NCBI RefSeq assembly: GCF_016881065.1
Contig: NZ_WXYN01000012.1
Coordinates: 272,224-336,223, forward strand
Source of the DNA: Planococcus soli
GTDB lineage: Bacteria > Bacillota > Bacilli > Bacillales_A > Planococcaceae
Direction of reading: 5' to 3'
Length of the DNA stretch: 64,000 nucleotides
Part shown: positions 1-9,689 of the stretch, one piece after another
How the letters are laid out: each line of letters begins with the position of its first letter
Position numbering within the stretch: position 1 is the stretch's first letter
Program-made: the position numbers and the translations under genes
Notes under the pieces: generated by a model
What the model was told of the DNA's origin: nothing
Databases searched by the model: none
Seen by the model: the letters and a program-made list of their open reading frames with translations, nothing else

Positions 1-227
1 TAATCGGCAAGAAACTGCTTCACATAATACTTGCCTGTGTGAAGCTGATCCACCACCGCATAGATCTCCGTCCGGTTGCACGTAGATACGATGACGTTTT
101 CCAATATGCTTTTTTGTTCTTTTAGCGCCTGCATCGCCTGTGGCAGCTCATTTTCAATAAATGACAGCTTTTCACGGATCTCCACAGGTGCAGAGCGATA
201 ATTCACCCCAACTACTAAAGTATGCAT
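1..227 (-). CDS. hemA: Glutamyl-tRNA reductase, N-terminal part (cut by window edge)
   Basis: First enzyme of the C5 tetrapyrrole pathway; it reduces glutamyl-tRNA(Glu) to glutamate-1-semialdehyde with NADPH. Only the first 75 residues are in the window, and the gene runs off the left edge. It starts [20 protein letters not shown] and carries the STCNRTE motif with the catalytic Cys at residue 50. The ATG at 227-225 follows a GGGAAAGGTG ribosome site. In Bacillus it heads the hemAXCDBL operon. A perfect PerR-type palindrome lies about 110 bp upstream, so peroxide and metal control of haem synthesis is likely. Identity is secure; the rest of the protein cannot be judged. Confidence 0.95.
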   Translation of the reverse strand, partial: MHTLVVGVNYRSAPVEIREKLSFIENELPQAMQALKEQKSILENVIVSTCNRTEIYAVVDQLHTGKYYVKQFLAD

Positions 228-335
228 GGGTACAAAACACCTTTCCCGGTCAATATTTCATATAAACTTAGTATACCACTTATCATCTTTAATATGCTTT
301 TGAAATTGTGAACAAGACATGAATATAACGCTTAT

Positions 336-350
336 TTATAATTATTATAA
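336..350. promoter_or_regulatory. PerR box upstream of hemA
   Basis: The 15-mer TTATAATTATTATAA is a perfect palindrome around one central base and matches the B. subtilis Per box TTATAATNATTATAA, as I recall it, at every position. It lies about 110 bp upstream of the hemA start. A TTGCTA/TATAAA promoter pair on the minus strand could overlap it. B. subtilis hemA is repressed by PerR, so both site and location fit. The exact promoter is uncertain. Confidence 0.65.
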
Positions 351-728
351 TCTAATACTAGCAAAGGTGTTTCGGGTCTACAAGTATAACGCTCTTAGTC
401 GGAATTGCCTGTTAACTTACGCGTTGCAGTGTGAAGAATTCGCTCCCTGCGGGGTCTCCTTAATGTCGCTTCACTGCTCCATCAGCAGTCGCCGCCTTGC
501 ACTCCTTCTTATAAGCAACGTCACGTAATAAGACATTAGATTTTTCTAAGTAAGATTATTACATAAGTTGAACTAATAATCCTCACCTGTCGATAGACCG
601 CAAAACAGCTGCTAATGCTCACGCTCCAGATTCTCAGTCATCACCCTTTACAAAAGAGGCACAGGAATTTTGCTCCACATACTTTGGAATCGCACTGAAA
701 AAACAAACTCTCTCTTTAATTTAGAAAA

Positions 729-840
729 ATCTCTTAGCGCCGGCGCGTCCAAGGGGTAGCTGAAGCAGGAAGACTGGCGTTGTTCAGCCAGGCTTATTGC
801 GTGAAGCATCCCCAAAGCGACCGAAGCGGTATATTAAGTG
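729..840 (+). repeat. Dispersed intergenic repeat, family A, copy 1
   Basis: Core begins TCTTAGCGCCGGCGCGTCC and continues through GAAGCAGGAAGACTGGCG to CCCCAAAGCGACCGAAGCG. The same order of blocks recurs at 20093-20200 (same strand) and, reverse-complemented, at about 8615-8705 and 62338-62425. All four copies are intergenic. Ends are approximate because they were judged by eye. Confidence 0.65.
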
Positions 841-923
841 ATGATTTTCAGATTCAGCTTTATTGTAATAAAAACGTCAGAAGATATGCAGCAAACCAAC
901 AGAACACCGAGCAGAATTTTTAT

Positions 924-954
924 TTAAAAAAAGCACAACCCGAAGGCTGCGCTT
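924..954 (-). terminator. Rho-independent terminator after yihA
   Basis: Read on the minus strand, a 10-bp stem with two G-U pairs (arms 945-954 and 931-940, loop about TTCG) is followed by a run of T residues (plus-strand A run at 925-932). It lies directly downstream of yihA and separates the lon-yihA unit from hemA. Confidence 0.8.
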
Positions 955-961
955 AAGTTTA

Positions 962-1543
962 TTACATTCTGCTTTCGATTTCTTGCCATGCTTCGTCTTT
1001 GCCCAGGCCGGTTTCGGATGAGAAGACGATCAATGGATCGGATTTGTCCATATCCAAAGTTGTGCGGACAATCTTCTTGTGCTTGTCCCATTTTCCTTTT
1101 GGAATTTTATCCGCTTTGGTCGCGATGATGATGCATGGAATTTCAAAATGTTTCATGAAATCATACATAGCCACATCGTCTTTGCTTGGCGGGTGGCGCA
1201 AATCAACGATCTGAATAACAGCGCGCAATGGCTCGCGGTCTGTAATATAGCGTTCGATCATCTTGCCCCATGCTTCGCGTTCGCTTTTTGATACTTTGGC
1301 ATAGCCGTATCCAGGAACGTCGACATAGAACAGCTTTTCTTCGATTTTATAGAAGTTTAACGTCTGTGTCTTGCCGGGTTTGGATGAAATGCGGGCCATG
1401 CTTTTGCGGCCGATCATTTTGTTGATGAAAGACGATTTGCCGACGTTTGACCGTCCGGCTAAAGCGAATTCCGGCAGGCCGTCTTCCGGATACTGGTCTG
1501 GACGGACGGCGCTGATAACTAGTTCTACATTATTAACTTTCAT
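962..1543 (-). CDS. yihA: Ribosome biogenesis GTP-binding protein YihA/YsxC (EngB)
   Basis: TRAFAC-class GTPase needed for late assembly of the 50S ribosomal subunit. All G motifs are visible in 193 residues: G1 GRSNVGKSS (30-38), G3 DVPGYG (75-80), G4 TKAD (142-145) and G5 SSETG (175-179). The start ATG overlaps the lon stop as ATGA, and its ribosome site AAGGAGAA lies inside the last lon codons, so the two are translationally coupled. The lon-yihA-hemA order is that of Bacillus. A terminator follows. Confidence 0.97.
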   Translation of the reverse strand: MKVNNVELVISAVRPDQYPEDGLPEFALAGRSNVGKSSFINKMIGRKSMARISSKPGKTQTLNFYKIEEKLFYVDVPGYGYAKVSKSEREAWGKMIERYITDREPLRAVIQIVDLRHPPSKDDVAMYDFMKHFEIPCIIIATKADKIPKGKWDKHKKIVRTTLDMDKSDPLIVFSSETGLGKDEAWQEIESRM

Positions 1544-3867
1544 TCATTTTCTCCTTCCAAGGCAATTTCCAATGCCTCGTCTGCTTGAGAGACCAGTTTA
1601 AAGGTCAGTTCTTCACGGATGGTTTCTGGGATATCTTCCAAATCCCGCTCGTTATCAAGCGGCAGGATGATGGTCTTCAAGCCGGCACGGTGAGCACTCA
1701 AGGTTTTCTCTTTGATTCCACCAATTGGCAAGACACGTCCGCGGAGTGTGATTTCACCCGTCATACCGACTTCACGGCGGATCGGGCGTTTGGTCAAAGC
1801 GGACACCAAGGCTGTTGCGATGGTGATCCCCGCTGAAGGGCCGTCTTTTGGAACGGCGCCTTCTGGAACGTGGATGTGGATATCATGCGACTCGTGGAAA
1901 TTAGGGTCAATCCCAAGCGATTCGGCACGCGCACGGACAAACGACAAAGCGGTCTGTGCAGATTCCTTCATGACATCACCCAGTTTACCTGTTAACTGCA
2001 GTTTGCCTTTACCGGCTGACAGAGAAACTTCGATCTGAAGGGTATCTCCCCCGACTGTTGTGTAGGCAAGCCCTGTAGCGACACCAATCTGGTTTTCTGT
2101 TTCGGCCATGCCGTAACGGAATTTGCGTTTGCCTAAGTAAGATTCAACTTCCTCTGCCCCGACGGTGACCTGCTCTTTCTCTTTCGAAATAATCTGTTTG
2201 GTCACTTTTCGGCAAATAGAAGCGATTTGGCGTTCTAGCCCGCGGACACCAGCTTCGCGCGTATAGTAGCGGACGATGTTGAGCAGCGCTTCGTCTTCAA
2301 ACTGCAATTGCTCATCCGTCAATCCATGCTCTTTTAATTGCTTTGGTGCCAAATGGTTTTTGGCAATCATCTGTTTTTCAACTTCCGTATAACCGGCAAT
2401 CGAAATGACTTCCATGCGGTCGCGCAATGGTCCGGGAATCGATCCCAAATCATTCGCTGTGGCAATGAAAAGCACATTCGACAGATCATAGGTTTCTTCA
2501 ACATAATGGTCGCTGAATGAATTATTTTGTTCCGGATCCAATACTTCCAGCATTGCCGAAGAAGGATCGCCACGGAAATCATTCGACATCTTATCAATTT
2601 CATCCAATAGGAACACCGGATTTACTGTTCCGGCTTTTTTCATTCCTTGAATGATCCGGCCTGGCATCGCACCGACATACGTACGGCGATGGCCACGGAT
2701 TTCCGATTCATCACGGACGCCGCCGAGGGACACGCGGACAAAGTTGCGGTCCAACGATTCCGCAATCGATTTTGCCAATGACGTTTTACCGACACCCGGA
2801 GGCCCAACTAGACAAAGAATCGGTCCACGCAAGGAATTGGTCATCTGTTGGACAGCCAAATATTCCAGAACGCGTTCTTTGACGCTTTCCAATCCATCGT
2901 GATCGCGATCCAATACTTCTTCAGCGTATTTGATATCCAGACGGTCTTCTGTCGATTCTGACCATGGAATCGTTACGAGCCACTCGATATAGTTGCGAAT
3001 AATGCCGCTTTCTGCAGCTGCAGAAGGCAGTTTTTCATAGCGGTCTAGCTCTTTCAGAGCCATTTTCTCAGTGGATTCAGGCATTTTTGCATCTTCAATC
3101 CGCTTTTTCAAGTCGACCACTTCAGCTGATTTCCCGTCTTTGTCGCCAAGTTCGGTTTGAATCGCCTTCATCTGCTCGCGCAAATAAAACTCTTTTTGTG
3201 TTTGTTCCATCGCTTTTTTGACACGAAGGTTGATCCGTTTTTCCAGATCCACTACTTCCTGCTCACTGTGCAGACGGGTGATCAGCAGTTCCAGGCGTTT
3301 GCTGATATCAAACATTTCCAGCACTTCCTGCTTGGCAGCCACTTTCATCGAAAGATGGGAAGCCACCATGTCCGCCAATCGGCCCGGCTCTTCAATATCC
3401 GCTACCGTGTTATACGTTTCGGTTGTGACTTTTTTCGAGCTCTTGGCATAATTCTCAAAATGCTCCAACAATAAACGCATCAGGGCATCTTGCTCTGCGT
3501 CTCTTTCTGTTTCATCCGGGAATGAAGTCACTTCAACAACCGTATAATTGTCAGCTTCTTCGTAATTCTTCATCTGTCCCCGTTCCAAACCTTCAACTAG
3601 TACGCGGATTGTGCCGTTCGGCAATTTCAACATCTGTTTGACGTATGCCAAGGTGCCGATTTTGTGAAGATCGTCTTTTTCAGGCTGCTCCGTGCTCATA
3701 TCTTTTTGGGTCGCCAAAAAGACGATATTGTCTTCCAGCAATGCCTGTTCCAACGCAGCCACAGATCGTTCACGGCCGACATCTATATGCAGCACCATCG
3801 TCGGGAAAACAAGAAGTCCTCGCAACGGCAATAATGGAACGCTTTTCGTTACTTTTTTCTTAGCCAT
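1540..3867 (-). CDS. lon: ATP-dependent Lon protease (LonA)
   Basis: Cytoplasmic AAA+ serine protease that degrades misfolded and regulatory proteins. The protein of 775 residues has the N-terminal substrate-binding domain ([20 protein letters not shown]), Walker A GPPGVGKT, Walker [10 protein letters not shown], and a C-terminal protease domain with the catalytic Ser in PKDGPSAG and Lys in [15 protein letters not shown] chose the ATG at 3867 ([10 protein letters not shown]), 9-10 nt after GGAGGTGA; a longer frame to 3900 has no ribosome site. In B. subtilis a second, sporulation-linked lonB sits between clpX and lonA; here that gap holds only repeats. Confidence 0.97.
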   Translation of the reverse strand: MAKKKVTKSVPLLPLRGLLVFPTMVLHIDVGRERSVAALEQALLEDNIVFLATQKDMSTEQPEKDDLHKIGTLAYVKQMLKLPNGTIRVLVEGLERGQMKNYEEADNYTVVEVTSFPDETERDAEQDALMRLLLEHFENYAKSSKKVTTETYNTVADIEEPGRLADMVASHLSMKVAAKQEVLEMFDISKRLELLITRLHSEQEVVDLEKRINLRVKKAMEQTQKEFYLREQMKAIQTELGDKDGKSAEVVDLKKRIEDAKMPESTEKMALKELDRYEKLPSAAAESGIIRNYIEWLVTIPWSESTEDRLDIKYAEEVLDRDHDGLESVKERVLEYLAVQQMTNSLRGPILCLVGPPGVGKTSLAKSIAESLDRNFVRVSLGGVRDESEIRGHRRTYVGAMPGRIIQGMKKAGTVNPVFLLDEIDKMSNDFRGDPSSAMLEVLDPEQNNSFSDHYVEETYDLSNVLFIATANDLGSIPGPLRDRMEVISIAGYTEVEKQMIAKNHLAPKQLKEHGLTDEQLQFEDEALLNIVRYYTREAGVRGLERQIASICRKVTKQIISKEKEQVTVGAEEVESYLGKRKFRYGMAETENQIGVATGLAYTTVGGDTLQIEVSLSAGKGKLQLTGKLGDVMKESAQTALSFVRARAESLGIDPNFHESHDIHIHVPEGAVPKDGPSAGITIATALVSALTKRPIRREVGMTGEITLRGRVLPIGGIKEKTLSAHRAGLKTIILPLDNERDLEDIPETIREELTFKLVSQADEALEIALEGENE

Positions 3868-4035
3868 GTAGAAAGTCACCTCCGGGAATATTTTCAACAA
3901 AAAATTTTAGGGTATGGATGTACTTTTCATTGTTCAGCTTCTGATTTTCCAGTACTGGTCGGGACACGCAGGATGCGTATCAGCTAAACGTTGCGACGCG
4001 ATGTCGCGCTCTTAGGTTAGCTTCTGCTTTTGGCC

Positions 4036-4170
4036 GCTTCCGCTTTTCTCTTGTCCAGCTTCAGCGGCCAACTCCTCGGGATGTAAGCCACTCCGGCTGT
4101 GCGGCTGAAAAAACGCCGCTTCTCCGGATCGTCTTACACCTGTCGGAGCTAAACGGCCGCTTCCGCTCCT
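4036..4170 (+). repeat. Dispersed hairpin repeat, family B, copy 1
   Basis: Begins CCGCTTTTCTCTTGTCCAG and ends CGGCCGCTTCCGCTCC. It folds as one long imperfect hairpin: AGCGGCC pairs with GGCCGCT, TGTAAG with CTTACA, TCCGG with CCGGA, and TGTGCGGC faces GCCGC near the tip. Close copies occur at 21346-21581 (two), 42166-42417 (two) and 42823-42942, and a diverged inverted one at 36904-37028. It fills the gap between lon and clpX, together with unassigned GC-rich sequence at 3950-4030. Confidence 0.7.
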
Positions 4171-4175
4171 CTAAC

Positions 4176-4227
4176 AAAAACGGGCTGACTCGGACCGTGC
4201 GGATGCGCACGATCAGAGTCAGCCCGT
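4176..4227 (-). terminator. Rho-independent terminator after clpX
   Basis: Perfect 12-bp stem (4180-4191 with 4216-4227) topped by a second 6-bp stem (4196-4201 with 4206-4211). On the minus strand it is followed by TTTTTGTTAG, as expected for the end of clpX transcription. A weaker hairpin lies at 4256-4280. Confidence 0.85.
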
Positions 4228-4293
4228 ATCATCCTTTTTGATTGGTTCATCTGTCACTCTGCGAAATTTTTCCGCAGGGTGAAGTTCCACTCA

Positions 4294-5565
4294 TTATGCG
4301 GATGTTTTTTCGTTATTGTCTTTAACGTACTCAGAGCCGTCTTCTAAAATTAGTTTAGGCTGTACGCTATCGGCAACTGTTTCTTTCGTAATGACACATT
4401 CGACGATGTCTTCGCGTGAAGGCAGGTCAAACATTACTTCGAGCATAATGTTCTCGATAATTGAACGAAGTCCACGGGCACCGGTTTTGCGTTCAATTGC
4501 CAATTTCGCAATTTCGACAAGGGCACCAGGCTCGAATGTCAATTTAACGCCATCAAGCTCCATCATTTTTTGGTATTGCTTGATCAATGCATTTTTAGGT
4601 TCAGTCAAAATTTCAACCAACGCTTTTTCATCCAATTGCTCAAGACTTGCCAATACAGGCAAACGGCCGATGAACTCTGGAATTAATCCGAATTTCAACA
4701 GATCTTCAGGAATCAATTGGCTAAGCAATGATTTCTCATCCAGCTCTTCTTTGTTCGGATCTGCACCAAAACCGATGATCTTGTTGCCGAGACGGCGTTT
4801 GATGATTTGGTCGACTCCATCAAAAGCGCCGCCTACGATGAACAATACGTTCGTCGTATCGATTTGGATGAATTCCTGATGAGGATGTTTGCGTCCGCCC
4901 TGAGGTGGTACGCTGGCAGTTGTGCCTTCCAAAATTTTAAGGAGGGCCTGCTGTACGCCTTCACCGGAAACATCGCGCGTAATTGATGGGTTTTCGGATT
5001 TACGAGCCACTTTATCGATTTCATCGATATAGATGATGCCTTTTTCTGCGCGTTCCACATCATAATCTGCAGCTTGGATCAGCTTCAATAGGATGTTTTC
5101 AACGTCTTCACCGACATAGCCGGCTTCCGTCAATGATGTAGCGTCCGCTATAGCAAACGGCACGTTCAGAATGCGGGCCAATGTTTGTGCGAGCAAAGTT
5201 TTCCCGCTACCTGTTGGTCCGATCAATACAATATTGGATTTCGACAACTCAACATCATCAATCTTGCTGTTGGAGTTGACGCGTTTATAATGATTGTATA
5301 CTGCTACAGCCAGAGATTTCTTCGCTTTTTCCTGACCGATAACATAGCCGTTCAGAATGTCCAGAATTTCTTTTGGCTTAGGCACTTCTTTGAATTCTAC
5401 TTCTTCGTCCGTACCAAGCTCTTCTTCTACGATTTCCGTACAAAGCTCAATACATTCGTCACAAATATAAACACCTGGTCCTGCAACCAGTTTACGAACC
5501 TGCTCTTGTGGTTTGCCACAGAATGAGCATTTTAAATGCTCTTTTTCGTCATTGAATTTGAACAA
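4294..5565 (-). CDS. clpX: ATP-dependent Clp protease ATP-binding subunit ClpX
   Basis: AAA+ unfoldase that feeds substrates to ClpP. The N-terminal C4 zinc-binding domain has Cys 13, 16, 35 and 38 (CSFCGK...CDEC). Then come Walker A GPTGSGKT, pore loop GYVGED, Walker [10 protein letters not shown], the RKH loop (GGRKHPH) and the ClpP-docking IGFG loop. I chose a TTG start at 5565 giving [16 protein letters not shown], five nt after GGGGTGA. That matches the family N-terminus at 423 aa. A GTG at 5574 would add three residues but overlaps the ribosome site. Confidence 0.96.
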   Translation of the reverse strand: MFKFNDEKEHLKCSFCGKPQEQVRKLVAGPGVYICDECIELCTEIVEEELGTDEEVEFKEVPKPKEILDILNGYVIGQEKAKKSLAVAVYNHYKRVNSNSKIDDVELSKSNIVLIGPTGSGKTLLAQTLARILNVPFAIADATSLTEAGYVGEDVENILLKLIQAADYDVERAEKGIIYIDEIDKVARKSENPSITRDVSGEGVQQALLKILEGTTASVPPQGGRKHPHQEFIQIDTTNVLFIVGGAFDGVDQIIKRRLGNKIIGFGADPNKEELDEKSLLSQLIPEDLLKFGLIPEFIGRLPVLASLEQLDEKALVEILTEPKNALIKQYQKMMELDGVKLTFEPGALVEIAKLAIERKTGARGLRSIIENIMLEVMFDLPSREDIVECVITKETVADSVQPKLILEDGSEYVKDNNEKTSA

Positions 5566-5609
5566 TGTATTCACCCCTATTCAAGCCATTATCTTACAAG
5601 ATTATCGTA

Positions 5610-5639
5610 ATTCTAGCAACTAATTAGATTCACCGTCAA
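5610..5639 (-). promoter_or_regulatory. Candidate sigma-A promoter of clpX
   Basis: On the minus strand TTGACG (5634-5639) is followed after 18 nt by TAGAAT (5610-5615), about 45 bp upstream of the clpX start. Spacing is slightly long; start sites were not otherwise checked. Confidence 0.45.
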
Positions 5640-5681
5640 TTCTTCGGCAGCGGACATGTGCATTCAGTGTTCTATGTAGTG

Positions 5682-5711
5682 GAAAACAAGGTGCGTCTCC
5701 GCACCTTGTTT
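5682..5711 (-). terminator. Rho-independent terminator after tig
   Basis: Perfect 12-bp stem AAACAAGGTGCG (5684-5695) with CGCACCTTGTTT (5700-5711) and a TCTC loop. The T-rich 3' arm on the minus strand ends in TTGTTTTCC. It sits just past the tig stop and separates tig from clpX. Confidence 0.8.
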
Positions 5712-5739
5712 CGCCTATTACTTATATGTTGCTTATGTG

Positions 5740-7026
5740 TTATTCAGAAATTTTAGCGTTGTCCACCAGGAACTCGACTGTGTTCTGCATACGGATATCG
5801 TTTTCAAGCATTTCAGTTCCACCTAGAGCTGTTTTGATCTGTTCAATGTCCATATTGAATTGGCCAGCCATTTTTTCAAGCTCTTTGTCGATGTCTTCTG
5901 AAGTGACTTGCATGTTTTCAGCTTCAGCAATTGCTTCAAGCGTCAATGAAACGCGTACGCGTGTTTCAGCATCACCGTGCATTTGCTCGCGAAGTGCAGC
6001 TTCGTCCTGGCCAGAGAATTGGAAGTACAATTCAAGGTTCATACCTTGCTGAGTCAAACGTTGTTCGAAATCGCTCATCATACGGTCCATTTCTGTGTGG
6101 ATCATTGCATGAGGAATTTCGATTGTTGCATTTTCAGCAGCTTTTTGAACTAACTCGTCGCGCAATGTTGCATCAGCAGCAGATTTCTTTTCAGCAATCA
6201 GGCTGTCTTTCATTTTTGTGCGAAGAGCATCCAAGCTTTCAACTTCAGGGTCGATTTCTTTAGCCAACTCGTCATTCAACTCTGGAAGTTCCTTGCCTTT
6301 AACTTCACTTACTTTCACTTTGAACGTTGCAGCTTTTCCTGCAAGTTCAGCAGCGTGGTATTCTTCCGGGAAAGTGACTTCAACGTCTTTTTCTTCTCCA
6401 GATTTTACGCCTACCAATTGCTCTTCGAATCCTGGGATGAATGAGTTTGAACCGATTTCAAGGGAATAATCATTTCCTTGTCCGCCTTCAAATGCTTCTC
6501 CATCTACAAATCCTTCAAAATCGATAACAGCTGTATCGCCTTCAACGATTGCTTCGTCTTCTTTAACAGTCAACTCAGCCAAACGCTCCTGGTTTTCTTT
6601 CAACTGGTTTTCGATATCTTCATCAGACACTTCTGTATCCGGTTTTGAAGCTTCAAGACCCTTGTATTCGCCAAGCTGGACTTCTGGTTTTACAATCACT
6701 TTCGCTGTAAACACAAGCGGCTGGTTTTTTTCGATAGTTTCGATGTCGATTTCAGGACGGTCAACCGGGTTGATGCCTGCTTCTTCAACTGCATTCGCGT
6801 AAGCGTCCGGCAAGATGAAATCCAAAGCGTCCTGGTAAAGTGATTCTACGCCAAAACGTTTTTCGAACATTTGACGCGGCATTTTCCCTTTACGGAAACC
6901 TGGTACGTTGATTTCTTTAACAACTTTCTTAAACGCTTTATCAAGACCGGCGTTTACTTCTTCTGCAGGAACTTCAATTGTAAGAATCCCTGTGTTACCT
7001 TCTTGTTTTTCCCATTTTGCTGACAT
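5740..7026 (-). CDS. tig: Trigger factor, ribosome-associated chaperone
   Basis: Chaperone that binds nascent chains at the ribosome exit tunnel. The N-terminal ribosome-binding loop GFRKGKMP is at residues 43-50. A central FKBP-like prolyl isomerase domain (about 150-245, containing [13 protein letters not shown]) and the C-terminal arm region follow. Length of 428 aa is normal. The ATG follows GGAGGG by eight nt. It has its own promoter and terminator and lies upstream of clpX as in Bacillus. Confidence 0.97.
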   Translation of the reverse strand: MSAKWEKQEGNTGILTIEVPAEEVNAGLDKAFKKVVKEINVPGFRKGKMPRQMFEKRFGVESLYQDALDFILPDAYANAVEEAGINPVDRPEIDIETIEKNQPLVFTAKVIVKPEVQLGEYKGLEASKPDTEVSDEDIENQLKENQERLAELTVKEDEAIVEGDTAVIDFEGFVDGEAFEGGQGNDYSLEIGSNSFIPGFEEQLVGVKSGEEKDVEVTFPEEYHAAELAGKAATFKVKVSEVKGKELPELNDELAKEIDPEVESLDALRTKMKDSLIAEKKSAADATLRDELVQKAAENATIEIPHAMIHTEMDRMMSDFEQRLTQQGMNLELYFQFSGQDEAALREQMHGDAETRVRVSLTLEAIAEAENMQVTSEDIDKELEKMAGQFNMDIEQIKTALGGTEMLENDIRMQNTVEFLVDNAKISE

Positions 7027-7094
7027 TATATAAGCCCTCCAAACATTTTCTAAAAAGTCATTTTACGTTTTATACGAATTTTGACAACTTCAAT

Positions 7095-7122
7095 ATTATA
7101 GCACACATAGAGTCAGGTTCAA
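7095..7122 (-). promoter_or_regulatory. Sigma-A-type promoter of tig
   Basis: Minus-strand TTGAAC (7117-7122), a 16-nt spacer, and a perfect TATAAT (7095-7100), about 70 bp upstream of the tig start codon, in the short gap after the TPR gene. Confidence 0.6.
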
Positions 7123-7128
7123 CTATTT

Positions 7129-8106
7129 CTACCTATTCCGCATTTCAAACCATAGTTCTGCCTGCTGAATCAGCTCCAGAAGCTTTTCATCTTCATCGAA
7201 TGAAGTCATTCCGCTGAACAAGCCTTCGGTATAATCCATATACCCCTGCGCCACTTCCGCTTCATCGTAATCATCCCAGACGAACGGGTAGAGGAGGTAA
7301 ATATGGCGTTCAAACAATTCTTTCACCAGTTCCAGGCGCGTTGGATCTTTCGCCAAATCATCTTCCATCATGGCCGTTATCTTTCGGATCCGGTCATTAT
7401 TAATCGGTTCTGGCAAATTGTTGATATTGAATGTGCCTTTGTAATGGAACTTTTGGACAGTCACTTCTGCGTCGATTTTTTCCTGATAGAGCATGAATAA
7501 TATGTATGTTTTCGTTAACAGATCCGCATTGGGATGCTCAATAATTGCCAGCAGCCGCTTTTTCAGCGCCTGATAGGAAGTTGTCGGCAAATCCAGAATC
7601 AGCTGCTCCTGCTCTGAAGGATGCAATGCCAAAAACGAATCAATCGCATAAAGCGAAGCATCTACTTTCTCCGAAGCGTTCGCGGCAATCCGCTCGTTCA
7701 AGTCACGCAATTGCTGGAACTGCTCAAGCCGCTCTTCCGGCAGGATTTTTTCTTCTATCAAAAGCTCGATCATCTTTTCCGCTTCTTCAAACTCACGTAC
7801 TTGCATCAAAATGCTTATGTATAGCTCCATGGTCTCCAAATAATGGATCGGACCAATCTTCAATAGCTCCCTGCAGACTTCCAGGGCTTCTTCAAATTCT
7901 CCCAGTTCATACAGACAATACGTATAGCCGCCTAAAGCTGCTGCATGTTCAGGTTCATAAGCGAGCACCTGATACAGATTGTCCCGGGCATCTTCATACT
8001 TTTCTTCTTTTAAAAAAGTCATGCCTTCTGCGAGCAAGCGGTTCACTGTCGTTGGAAAAACGATCACATTCCCCATGCGCTTTAACTCCCGGTATTTCTT
8101 TCGCAT
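7129..8106 (-). CDS. Tetratricopeptide repeat protein (YsoA-like)
   Basis: Cytoplasmic protein of 325 aa built on TPR helices. Clear repeats lie in the N-terminal third, for example AEGMTFLKEEKYEDARDNLY and YCLYELGEFEEALEVCRELL, followed by EFEEAEKMIELL. The C-terminal half is helical and acidic without a motif I recognise. It occupies the place of B. subtilis ysoA next to tig, so it is probably that ortholog; the molecular role is unknown. The start at 8106 follows GAGGTGG at short spacing; an internal ATG ten codons on is possible. Confidence 0.85.
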   Translation of the reverse strand: MRKKYRELKRMGNVIVFPTTVNRLLAEGMTFLKEEKYEDARDNLYQVLAYEPEHAAALGGYTYCLYELGEFEEALEVCRELLKIGPIHYLETMELYISILMQVREFEEAEKMIELLIEEKILPEERLEQFQQLRDLNERIAANASEKVDASLYAIDSFLALHPSEQEQLILDLPTTSYQALKKRLLAIIEHPNADLLTKTYILFMLYQEKIDAEVTVQKFHYKGTFNINNLPEPINNDRIRKITAMMEDDLAKDPTRLELVKELFERHIYLLYPFVWDDYDEAEVAQGYMDYTEGLFSGMTSFDEDEKLLELIQQAELWFEMRNR

Positions 8107-8194
8107 CCTGCCACCTCATTTTGTGTTTCGTAATCATAGTATATTCCCTTTTGCCCGAAAATAAAAATCTTATCGCGGAGCGCGTAAACGGCAG

Positions 8195-8494
8195 CTACCA
8201 CAAAGGTTTCTGTTCGTTGCTCAGCTCCATCATTTTAGGTATTAAGGACAAGGCTACAGCAAAGAGTATTAGTATCATGCTGATCGAATAAACCAAGGGC
8301 AAATTAAAAATTGCGGCAAACGGCAACGGCAATAACACCAGCCAGTTGATGAGCGTCATGCGCTTCCGTGATTTTGGCGTTGCGTACTGATCACTATGGC
8401 AATGCGGGCAGTTCATCGCTCCGCTGAACTTCCACGAAGCCTTGATTGATTCTTGCCAGGTCCATTCGGTTTTACAAGTTTTAGATGTCGGCAT
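8195..8494 (-). CDS. Small membrane protein of the CxxC-20-CxxC type
   Basis: A 99-aa protein with an N-terminal Cys-containing segment, the phrase CPHC (29-32) and the conserved KSRKR, then two membrane segments (about 46-66 and 70-88). It resembles the small cxxc_20_cxxc family of Bacillales, whose function is not known. The first CxxC is degenerate: residue 4 is Ser (TCT), leaving SKTC instead of CxxC. Start ATG follows AAGGAGGAG by six nt, so it is probably expressed. No operon partner is visible. Confidence 0.75.
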   Translation of the reverse strand: MPTSKTCKTEWTWQESIKASWKFSGAMNCPHCHSDQYATPKSRKRMTLINWLVLLPLPFAAIFNLPLVYSISMILILFAVALSLIPKMMELSNEQKPLW

Positions 8495-8614
8495 AGAAAC
8501 TCCTCCTTAGTTATATAGTACGTAATGCAGGAGGAATGGTTTCAGTGTTATGTGAACTTGGGTGAAATGAAAAAGTCTCGGCCTCGCGAAATGAAGAGGT
8601 GAACTTTTTTAATC

Positions 8615-8705
8615 GCATGGCCGCTTTGGGCAAGGCAAAGACGAGTGCTCCTGCGCAAGCTCTTCACAAAGCGCGCGGACGCGCCAGCGCTTAGAGAGTT
8701 TTCAG
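8615..8705 (-). repeat. Dispersed intergenic repeat, family A, copy 3 (inverted)
   Basis: The reverse complement reads CTCTAAGCGCTGGCGCGTCC, then GAGCTTGCGCAGGAGCAC and GCCCAAAGCG. This is the same block order as at 729-840 and 20093-20200 but more diverged. It lies in the 370-bp gap between the CxxC protein and tRNA-Arg, which otherwise shows only the terminator at 8802-8842. Confidence 0.5.
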
Positions 8706-8801
8706 AAATGAGCTTTTTATTTCAGTAAATAAAGTTCATTTTTAAAAGTATCCAAGTAAACGATCGTTTTAGAGATAGTTGAAATATTTCACCCATATAT
8801 A

Positions 8802-8842
8802 AAGAACCTCCCAATCGTTCATTGAACGATTGGGAGGTTCTT
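8802..8842 (-). terminator. Strong hairpin terminator after tRNA-Arg
   Basis: A perfect 20-bp inverted repeat (8802-8821 with 8823-8842) containing ACCTCCCAATCGTTCA. On the minus strand it lies 25 nt past the tRNA 3' end and ends in TTCTTTATAT, so it most likely terminates the tRNA transcript. Confidence 0.7.
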
Positions 8843-8866
8843 AAAAAATTATGTACATCTCTATAA

Positions 8867-8940
<74 letters not shown>

Positions 8941-9016
8941 CAAAGCTTTCTTGAAGTCCAGACAGTGGCGTCTGCTGTTGCGGACGGCTTCGCTTTTCTT
9001 ACGAAAGACAATTTTA

Positions 9017-9045
9017 ATTATAGAAATGATTTGAAGAAAAGTCAA
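9017..9045 (-). promoter_or_regulatory. Sigma-A promoter of tRNA-Arg
   Basis: Minus-strand TTGACT (9040-9045), 17-nt spacer, TATAAT (9017-9022), about 77 bp upstream of the tRNA 5' end and just after the rdgB stop. Both boxes are near consensus with optimal spacing. Confidence 0.7.
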
Positions 9046-9083
9046 TGCTATTTTAAAAAAACATTAGAAATAATTGATGGCGT

Positions 9084-9689
9084 TTATTTTTCCTCGTTCA
9101 ACCACGCAGGCATGCTTTCATTGAGTTTGCGCAATGCGTTGCCACGGTGGGAAATTGCAGCTTTTTCATGAGGCTGCAGTTCAGCCATCGCTTTGTCCTG
9201 GGCCGGCACGAAGAAAATCGGGTCGTAGCCAAAACCATTATCGCCCCGACGTTCGTGGAGAATCGTGCCTTCACATGAACCTGAGAAGGTTTCGGTCTGC
9301 TGTCCTGGTGCAGCAACAGCCAAGACGCATCTAAATCGTGCTGTGCGCTCGCTGTCCTGCACGCCGTCCAACTTCTCCAGCACTTTATCAATATTGGCGT
9401 TGTCGCTCTTAGCGCCCCCAGCATAACGCGCTGAGTAGACACCCGGCTCGCCGTTTAAAGCATCGATCTCCAAACCGCTGTCGTCTGAGATCACCGGAAT
9501 GCCGAGCGCTTGTGAAACCGCTTCGGCTTTTAGGATGGCGTTCTCTTCAAACGTCACGCCTGTTTCTTCCACATCCATGTCCTGTGCGACGTCAAGCAGC
9601 GTCAACACTTGGTAGCCAAGCGGAGACAGCATCGTTTCAAAATCTTTGGCTTTGCCTTTGTTTTGAGTTGCGATTACGATTTTTTTCAT
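9084..9689 (-). CDS. rdgB: XTP/dITP pyrophosphatase (RdgB/HAM1 family)
   Basis: Hydrolyses non-canonical purine triphosphates (dITP, XTP) to monophosphates, keeping inosine and xanthine out of DNA and RNA. In 201 residues it shows the nucleotide-binding TQNKGK (8-13), the metal and catalytic Asp 70 in [15 protein letters not shown] (152-157) and SHRG (180-183). Its ATG overlaps the rph stop as ATGA, so it is the second gene of an rph-rdgB pair, as in B. subtilis rph-ysnA. The ysnB phosphodiesterase that follows in B. subtilis is absent. Confidence 0.96.
   Translation of the reverse strand: MKKIVIATQNKGKAKDFETMLSPLGYQVLTLLDVAQDMDVEETGVTFEENAILKAEAVSQALGIPVISDDSGLEIDALNGEPGVYSARYAGGAKSDNANIDKVLEKLDGVQDSERTARFRCVLAVAAPGQQTETFSGSCEGTILHERRGDNGFGYDPIFFVPAQDKAMAELQPHEKAAISHRGNALRKLNESMPAWLNEEK

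Larger units (their letters stand above)
228..923. other. Long intergenic region upstream of hemA
   Basis: About 700 bp without a convincing gene. It holds the hemA leader and PerR box (to about 350), a GC-richer stretch at 415-520 containing CTCCCTGCGGGGTCTCC, the 13-mer AAGTTGAACTAAT at 564-576 that recurs near other repeat copies, and a repeat family A copy at about 729-840. Short open frames here lack ribosome sites and family resemblance. Confidence 0.6.

Noticed and set aside
319-528. 69-codon plus-strand open frame in the hemA upstream region
   Set aside because: No ribosome site, no family resemblance, and it crosses the PerR box and GC-rich repeat-like sequence.
4316-4879. 187-codon plus-strand frame
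   Set aside because: Antisense to clpX, whose motifs are intact; Ser-rich shadow frame.
7545-8291. 248-codon plus-strand open frame
   Set aside because: It is antisense to the TPR gene and the end of the CxxC gene; Ser/Leu/His-rich composition is that of a shadow frame.
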